DNA of 64,000 bases, from NCBI GenBank assembly GCA_017857395.1, contig JAFMDF010000008.1, positions 1 to 64,000 on the forward strand, read 5' to 3'. Both the position numbers and the translations under genes were made by a program. Of the stretch, positions 59,140-64,000 are shown one piece after another. Positions within the stretch are counted from its first letter, which is position 1. Every line of letters starts with the position of its first letter. Under the pieces are notes generated by a model. The model worked only from the letters and a program-made list of their open reading frames with translations. It made no database searches and was not told the DNA's origin. This DNA is from Bacteroidota bacterium (GTDB lineage Bacteria; Bacteroidota; Bacteroidia; Chitinophagales; Saprospiraceae).

Positions 59140-60729
59140 TTAATCCTTAATCTTAGCCTGAAAAACTGGATTATATGCTCCTCGTTCCTTAAACCCAGCA
59201 AACTCTCGCATCCCACCAAATCGAGGATAACTTTCAAAAACATCGCCTGTCCCCAACATTCTAGGGTCGCCCTGTTCTGTTAAGGCAGAAACCAATTGCA
59301 CATCCAATTTTTTCAAAGTTGCTGCAAAAGAAGGGTCATTTGCCAAATTTTTAGTACAACCAGGGTCATTTTTAATATCAAATAATTGTTCCGCAGGTCG
59401 TTTGCCAACGGCTAATTCCAAATAATCGGCTAGTTCAGCCTGTTCTAATAAATGCGTTTTACTCGGACAAGCATCAATATCATGATAGCCTTGATTCATA
59501 GCCTTAAAGCCTTTTGGCAATTGATGATTAGTAGGAAATTCAATCGCTGGGTCGCCCGCTGGCCATCTATCAGGTTTTAAATTTTTAATAAATAAAAAGT
59601 CTTGGGTGCGAATGGCACGAGCAGGATAACCAAAATTATTTGGTCGAGCATGGGTATGACGTTCTCTGCCTGTTAACACCATTTGACGACTTTCATCTAC
59701 TAAATTTTGTTTTTCGGATTGCAGAATATTCACTAAACTCCGACCAGTAATTCCTTGATAAGTAGGCGTATTTGACAACTCTAAAAAAGTAGGTGCTAAA
59801 TCAATAGTTGCGACCAAATCATTGACTACTCGACCACCTTTAACGGTTGGCCCAGCAATCGCTAAAGGCACATGTGTCCCATATTCTTGTAAATTCGCCT
59901 TAGCATACGGAAAAGCCATTCCATTATCAGCGGTAATGACCACAATGGTATTATCCAATTCTCCTGCGGCTTCAATATGTGCCAATATTTCTCCTAAATG
60001 CTTATCAAACCACTCAATTTCTACCGAATAATCTAAAATGTCACCTCGAACCTCCGCATCATCAGGCAAAAAATCGGGCACATTTACATCAGCTAATTTC
60101 TTGCCTTCTTTTAAACCCGACCCTTTTTCAAATACTCGATGTGGTTCACTAGCACCATACCAAAAAAAGAAAGGTTGACTCGCTGCTTTCTTATCTAAAA
60201 AGGCGTTAAAATTAGCGGAATAATTGGTGTTTCTAATGCCAGTATAAGGGACTGATTCTAATTTTATAGCATTATATTCAGGGCCAACAGGATTTCTTTT
60301 CCAACCTGCATCTTTATAATTACCAGGCCCCCAAGGTTTACCTGTATATCCTAAAGCATAGCCATTTGCCTCTAAAACATCTGTGAAAACGGGATGTTTT
60401 TTAGGAAAATAACTGCCATGGGTGCCTGCTTCTTCGAGTTGCCAGATATTTCGCCCCGTTAAAATAGCGGCACGGGAAGGACTACATTGGGGCGCTGCCA
60501 CAAAAGCATTATTGAATAAAACGCCTCTTTTGGCAATGGCATCGAAATTAGGCGTAATCGTTGTTTTATCGCCATAAATAGAGGTGTATGGAAAGGATTG
60601 GTCGTCTGAGATGGCGAATAGAATATTGGGTTGTTTTTTTTCAGTTTCTTGATTTGGTGTTGTTTGACTTGAACAAGCAAGTAGTGATAGAAAGATAATG
60701 ATGCCTAGAATTGATACTGATTTTTGCAT
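59140..60729 (-). CDS. Heparan N-sulfatase-like sulfatase, lipoprotein
   Basis: A 529-residue sulfatase, lipobox LLAC (Cys19), FGly motif CSPSR at 82-86, metal-site SDD at 41-43. ITADNGMAFPYAKANLQEYG is typical of N-sulfoglucosamine sulfohydrolase-like (S1_8) enzymes. The Glu-Lys-Lys-Gln linker between lipobox and sulfatase domain (ETEKKQPNIL) matches 61157-62602. The 5' leader of about 45 bp, including the start codon, is also shared with that gene. It likely removes N- or O-sulfate from a hexosamine. A remnant pair lies between the two sulfatase genes. Confidence 0.9.
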   Translation of the reverse strand: MQKSVSILGIIIFLSLLACSSQTTPNQETEKKQPNILFAISDDQSFPYTSIYGDKTTITPNFDAIAKRGVLFNNAFVAAPQCSPSRAAILTGRNIWQLEEAGTHGSYFPKKHPVFTDVLEANGYALGYTGKPWGPGNYKDAGWKRNPVGPEYNAIKLESVPYTGIRNTNYSANFNAFLDKKAASQPFFFWYGASEPHRVFEKGSGLKEGKKLADVNVPDFLPDDAEVRGDILDYSVEIEWFDKHLGEILAHIEAAGELDNTIVVITADNGMAFPYAKANLQEYGTHVPLAIAGPTVKGGRVVNDLVATIDLAPTFLELSNTPTYQGITGRSLVNILQSEKQNLVDESRQMVLTGRERHTHARPNNFGYPARAIRTQDFLFIKNLKPDRWPAGDPAIEFPTNHQLPKGFKAMNQGYHDIDACPSKTHLLEQAELADYLELAVGKRPAEQLFDIKNDPGCTKNLANDPSFAATLKKLDVQLVSALTEQGDPRMLGTGDVFESYPRFGGMREFAGFKERGAYNPVFQAKIKD

Positions 60730-60771
60730 TAAAGGGTGATTTTGTGGCTGAATAAGGCAAGGATAGGGAAT
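60727..60771 (-). repeat. Conserved sulfatase-gene leader, copy 1
   Basis: Sequence cattaaagggtgattttgtg and onward (to ggcaaggatagggaa) matches 62600-62646 with few changes. It covers the start codon and the 5' untranslated region of 59140-60729. Confidence 0.7.
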
Positions 60772-60839
60772 TATTATTTGTGTAAGAGAGGGTGGATGTA
60801 ACTTTTGGTAGAGTAGGAGTTACGAGGATTCCACCATCT

Positions 60840-61007
60840 TTATTTTTTTACGAATTTTTCTATCTGTACTTGAAGACCATCTTTATTATTAATCTGGACA
60901 AAGAATATCGAATTATGCATACTTTGTAAATCTAATTCGATTAGTTCGTTTTTCCTTAAGTTAATCTTCTTTTGGTAAGCCACTCTACCCGTTAAATCAA
61001 ACTTGTT
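60840..61007 (-). pseudogene. T9SS C-terminal sorting-domain remnant
   Basis: The last 55 codons of a minus-strand frame ending at 60840 read [20 protein letters not shown] and a closing IEKFVKK, as in a T9SS type A sorting domain. The codons before 61007 are antisense to the FAD remnant next to it, so no protein precedes the domain. It is the C-terminal stump of a secreted protein. Confidence 0.65.
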
Positions 61008-61010
61008 TTT

Positions 61011-61136
61011 ATGGTATTGGGACAATCTGCTGCTACGGCGGCAGTTTTGGCGATTGAGGAGAATATTGCTGTGCAAGAGGTGCCCTATGATAAATTGAAG
61101 CATATTTTGACGGAGAAGGGGCAAATTTTAAAATAA
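61011..61136 (+). pseudogene. C-terminal remnant of an FAD-dependent oxidoreductase
   Basis: A 41-codon frame that begins at ATG 61011 reads [20 protein letters not shown] and ends KGQILK, then a stop. This matches the closing segment of exported FAD-dependent oxidoreductases (related to 2341-4122, where the homologous region includes RTTGQMGAAV). Nothing of the catalytic domain is present. It is joined, head to head, to the T9SS remnant at 60840-61007; the break is at 61008-61010. Confidence 0.65.
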
Positions 61137-61156
61137 GCGATTAGCAGATTTTCGGT

Positions 61157-62602
61157 TTAATTATAGTCCATTCCGTTTTTACTATTTTCAACAGAGTTCA
61201 ACCATTCCAATAAATCCGCCTTTAATTGTTTAGCTACTGCGGGGAAAGTCTCAATAATATTTTCTTTTTCTGATTTATCATTTAATAAATCGTACAATTC
61301 AAAATTTTCTAGGTTTTCATCTCCAATCAATTTGTATTGATGCGTAACCCAGGAGACTTTTGAATTAAAGATAAACCCAATTGGTTTTGTCCTGTTCTCC
61401 TTGTTGCCTTTTAGTGAATTTAAAACACTTATTCCATCAATGGGTCTAGCATCAGGATAATCTAAACCCAGCATATCCAATAGGGTAGGCATATAGTCAG
61501 AAGTGACCATAGGAAAATCGATTCTCTGACCTCCTTTTAAATGATTTTTCCAAATAACAAATGCGGGTACTCTGACCCCTCCTTCATATAGGCTTCTTTT
61601 TCGTTCTCGAAAAATCCCAGCACTACCAGGCGTTCTATTCTCTGGTCCATTATCACTACAGAAAAAGATAATCGTTTCTTCTTGAATATTAAGTGCTTCT
61701 AGTTTTTTCCACAACCTGCCAATCTGTTCGTCCATGGCAGAAATAGTCCCATAATAAATTTGTTTTGGTAAGGTCAACTCTTGATAATAACTTCGGTGAA
61801 GACTATCACTAACTACAGGTAAATGAGGGGTGTGAAACCAGATTGTTGAAAAGAATGGTTTAGCTGCTTTATGCGAATTTTCAATGAATGGAATGATTCT
61901 ATCTATTAGGATACGAGCATCATCTCCTTTTAAGTTATTTGTTTCTTTTTGATTTTCTTCCGTCCAGTATGCTGTGCCATATGCCTTAGTAGCATCAATA
62001 TTTTTGACCGCTCTCCAGCCAAAACGCATCCCTTCTCCTTCGATAAAATTGTTTGGAAAGACCATAGGGTCGTACGTAGGTACTTTTGATTCTGTACAAA
62101 AAAACTGGTCATACCCATGTTCCGTTGGAATCGTATAGGCCTTGTCGTGTTTTGGTCTTCCGCCTCTGTTCGCATCCTTAACTGATTTTGTTAGTGTTCC
62201 TAAGTGCCACTTACCGAAATGTCCAGTTGCGTATCCTTCCTTTTTTAAAATTTCAGCAATGGTAATTTCTTCCTTCATCATGTACCCACTATTAGCCGTT
62301 GGAATATTCATTCTAAGCGGATTTCTTCCAGTAATTAAGCTAGCTCTTGTTGGAGAGCAAACAGCGGAAGCAGCATAAAATCTATCGAAAATTATACCAT
62401 TGGACGCTAATAAATCCATATTAGGCGTTCTTATCTCCTTATTTCCGTTAAAACCAGCATCAAACCAACCTTGGTCGTCTGTCATAATTAATAGGATGTT
62501 GGGTTGTTTTTTTTCGGTTGGCTGGTCTTGTTCTGTTGAAGCCGAACAGGCAATTAGTAAAAAGGAGAAAATGAGGCCTGTAATTATTCTTGATTGTTGC
62601 AT
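61157..62602 (-). CDS. Arylsulfatase, lipoprotein
   Basis: A 481-residue sulfatase with lipobox LLIAC (Cys19), FGly motif CSPTR at 82-86, metal site TDD at 41-43, and GHFGKWHLG near 127-135. The arylsulfatase A/B style motif FCSDNGPENRTPGSAG and the FRERKRSLYEGGVRVPA loop are present. The N-terminal linker TEKKQPNIL is shared with 59140-60729. It is likely to act on a sulfated sugar outside the cytoplasm. A -33/-7-type promoter candidate lies upstream (62632-62664). Confidence 0.9.
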   Translation of the reverse strand: MQQSRIITGLIFSFLLIACSASTEQDQPTEKKQPNILLIMTDDQGWFDAGFNGNKEIRTPNMDLLASNGIIFDRFYAASAVCSPTRASLITGRNPLRMNIPTANSGYMMKEEITIAEILKKEGYATGHFGKWHLGTLTKSVKDANRGGRPKHDKAYTIPTEHGYDQFFCTESKVPTYDPMVFPNNFIEGEGMRFGWRAVKNIDATKAYGTAYWTEENQKETNNLKGDDARILIDRIIPFIENSHKAAKPFFSTIWFHTPHLPVVSDSLHRSYYQELTLPKQIYYGTISAMDEQIGRLWKKLEALNIQEETIIFFCSDNGPENRTPGSAGIFRERKRSLYEGGVRVPAFVIWKNHLKGGQRIDFPMVTSDYMPTLLDMLGLDYPDARPIDGISVLNSLKGNKENRTKPIGFIFNSKVSWVTHQYKLIGDENLENFELYDLLNDKSEKENIIETFPAVAKQLKADLLEWLNSVENSKNGMDYN

Positions 62603-62646
62603 TAAAGGGTTGTTTTGTGGCTCAATATAAGCAAGGATAGGGAATT
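62600..62646 (-). repeat. Conserved sulfatase-gene leader, copy 2
   Basis: cattaaagggttgttttgtg and onward (to gcaaggatagggaattt) matches 60727-60771 and covers the start codon and 5' leader of 61157-62602. Confidence 0.7.
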
Positions 62647-62664
62647 TACTTTAATCTTTTCAAA
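62632..62664 (-). promoter_or_regulatory. Candidate Bacteroidota promoter of the 61157 sulfatase gene
   Basis: On the minus strand TTTG (plus 62661-62664) and TATCCTTG (plus 62632-62639) are 21 bp apart, near the Bacteroidota consensus TTTG-N19-23-TAnnTTTG, with one mismatch. The start codon is about 30 bp downstream. Confidence 0.4.
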
Positions 62665-62727
62665 TCCGTTTTTGGGGAGAAAAGACCATTCTTAAATTCG
62701 CCTTCGCAGGTTTGCAAAAGCTCCTTT

Positions 62728-62948
62728 TTAAACCGTATGATAAGCCCCACTAAATTGGGTACCTTCTTTCGCTAATTTATCAATTGTCAGCGTTTTAAGA
62801 AAGGAGTGACCACCGCCGCCCCACTCATCATATCTCATATCGTCTACCACAATCACTATGATATTGGGTTGCTGAACTTGGGCAAATAAAAAGCTATTGA
62901 CTAATAATAGTCCACAAATTAATATCCCTTTTTTATTGTATTATTCAT
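62728..62948 (-). pseudogene. N-terminal remnant of a sulfatase with a frameshift
   Basis: An ATG at 62948 opens MNNTIKK, then after one extra base in an A run the other frame reads ILICGLLLVNSFLFAQVQQP (a signal peptide) and NIIVIVVDDMRYDEWGGGGH, as in sulfatase N termini. Translation stops at TAA 62728-62730 after GAYHTV. The formylglycine motif that would follow the AYHT segment is missing. The frame is broken by one base and truncated before the catalytic Cys. Confidence 0.7.
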
Positions 62949-62980
62949 TTTTGGATTTTAAAACCCTCTTTTTAAGAGTG

Positions 62981-64000
62981 CTATTCACTTTTCTCAAAAT
63001 CTGCATCCATAAGCACCCATGTATTAGGATCAAGAACAATATTTTTGGGTTCTGAATCTACATTAATGGTAAAAGTATTTGATTTTTTATTCACCTGAAC
63101 AACCTCAATCTGTGGTCGATCTTGCCCTTTGTAATAGATACCTATTTCGATAGGCATATCAAATAGGCTACCATCCTTTTGAACCTGGTCAAGCTTAATC
63201 TTCACCTGATTTTTATTAGTATCATATTTCCAATTTCCAGCATACTTTAATGTACCAGCTTTATTTAACCACTGTTGAAAAAAAACTGAAAGATCTTTGC
63301 GGGAGGCTTCTTCCATTTCCCTGCGAAAATCTTCCGTAGTTGCATTGGCATCCTTATATTTCTTATAATAGGATTGAATCCCGCTCCAGAAATTTGCTGT
63401 TCCTATCATACCTCGCAACATGTGTAAAGTCCAACTCCCCTTTTGGTAGGTCTGTGAACTAGTGACCTTTTTCATATCTTTCAAATTGTCATGGATAATG
63501 GTGTAATCTTTATTTTTCTCATAAAAATCATCGACCTTTTTTTTGCTCGACTGGAGACCTTCGAGAAACGCATCTCGTCCGTACTCATGTTCAATAAAAA
63601 GTAGGGTAAAATAGGTAGCAAATCCTTCACTAAGCCAGACATCATCCCAGTCATATTCGGTTACTGCATTGCCAAACCACTGATGCGCAATTTCATGAAT
63701 GACTACATTTCGCCATCGGATACTTCGTTGTCCAGTAACGGAGTTATCACCATAAAGAACAGCTGATGCAGCTTCCATTCCTCCACCGACACTATTACTT
63801 TGGATATTGGCTAATTTTTCATAAGAAAAGGGACCTACGTTATTGCTGAAGAATTCCAATGCTTTTTTCGTTGGCTCTGCAAAATCATAGAATCCAGCAT
63901 CACGATCCTGATAATATACCCAGGTCTGAATGGCTTTGCCTTGAAAGTCATCCACATGCTGAATAGCAAATTTTGCTACCCCCAATACATATAACCAGGG
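62981..64000 (-). CDS. M1-family zinc metallopeptidase (partial; 5' end outside window)
   Basis: The visible part (340 residues, reading PWLYVLGVAKF from the window edge) is the C-terminal half of an aminopeptidase N-like M1 protein. HEIAHQWFGNAV followed by WLSEGFATYF carries the zinc ligands and catalytic Glu (HExxH-x18-E); GGGMEAASA is the GAMEN-type motif. The usual M1 protein is about 600-900 residues, so about half is seen. It probably trims peptides in the periplasm or at the surface. An in-frame TTG at 63985 is not the true start. Confidence 0.9.
   Translation of the reverse strand, partial: PWLYVLGVAKFAIQHVDDFQGKAIQTWVYYQDRDAGFYDFAEPTKKALEFFSNNVGPFSYEKLANIQSNSVGGGMEAASAVLYGDNSVTGQRSIRWRNVVIHEIAHQWFGNAVTEYDWDDVWLSEGFATYFTLLFIEHEYGRDAFLEGLQSSKKKVDDFYEKNKDYTIIHDNLKDMKKVTSSQTYQKGSWTLHMLRGMIGTANFWSGIQSYYKKYKDANATTEDFRREMEEASRKDLSVFFQQWLNKAGTLKYAGNWKYDTNKNQVKIKLDQVQKDGSLFDMPIEIGIYYKGQDRPQIEVVQVNKKSNTFTINVDSEPKNIVLDPNTWVLMDADFEKSE

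Noticed and set aside
1-64000. tRNA, rRNA, riboswitch, prophage or transposase genes
   Set aside because: None of the characteristic sequences was found on reading both strands; a covariance-model scan would be needed to be sure for small RNAs.

Overview
The window looks like a chromosomal carbohydrate-catabolism island from an AT-rich Bacteroidota. Evidence for the phylum is the set of TonB-dependent receptors with N-terminal carboxypeptidase-regulatory domains, type IX secretion (T9SS) C-terminal sorting domains, a hybrid two-component regulator (HTCS), and many exported lipoproteins. A Saprospirales-like or Cytophagales-like host is plausible but cannot be fixed from the sequence. I see no rRNA, tRNA, transposase, phage gene or CRISPR array.

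Layout. 0-30.1 kb is entirely on the minus strand. It holds a VCBS-repeat gene remnant, a DUF1080 glycoside-active protein, a possible flavinylated exported protein, an FAD oxidoreductase, a DUF6807 (PmoA-like) protein, a Tat-exported Gfo/Idh/MocA oxidoreductase, a PSCyt1/DUF1549/DUF1553 cytochrome-like giant protein with its DUF1501 partner, a TIM-barrel isomerase-like protein, an enolase-superfamily protein, an orphan acyl carrier protein, an alginate-lyase-family protein, two beta-helix T9SS proteins, a TonB receptor, a decayed PVC-type dehydrogenase fragment and a 1368-residue HTCS. 30.6-36.8 kb (plus) holds an outer-membrane-like protein, a serine hydrolase, an uncharacterised Tat-type protein and a sulfatase. 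36.8-42.2 kb (minus) holds a plug-only lipoprotein, an S9 peptidase and an OMP-beta-barrel receptor. 42.7-56.1 kb (plus) repeats the cytochrome/DUF1501/Gfo-Idh-MocA triplet, then a sialate O-acetylesterase, a double alpha/beta-hydrolase, nagB, a divergent Nramp-family transporter and an exported NagA-like deacetylase. 56.2-64 kb (minus) holds a His-rich beta-propeller protein, three sulfatases and a partial M1 peptidase.

Working together (inference): lyases, esterases and four sulfatases with heparan/iduronate-sulfatase-like sequences, plus amino-sugar enzymes, suggest use of a sulfated, acetylated polysaccharide containing uronic acid and hexosamine. The exported oxidoreductases (Gfo/Idh/MocA, FAD, c-heme, possible FMN) suggest an oxidative, extracytoplasmic attack on sugars (3-keto-glycoside type), rather than a classical SusC/SusD locus; no SusC/SusD pair is present.

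The most unusual signals are the twice-occurring triplet module, a Nramp-family protein that lacks both metal-binding signatures and sits between nagB and a secreted NagA-like enzyme, a set of truncated gene remnants (six), a 335-bp perfect internal repeat within one gene, a GTTACTT-N12-AAGTAAC inverted repeat before two genes, and nested intergenic palindromes whose stems co-vary.
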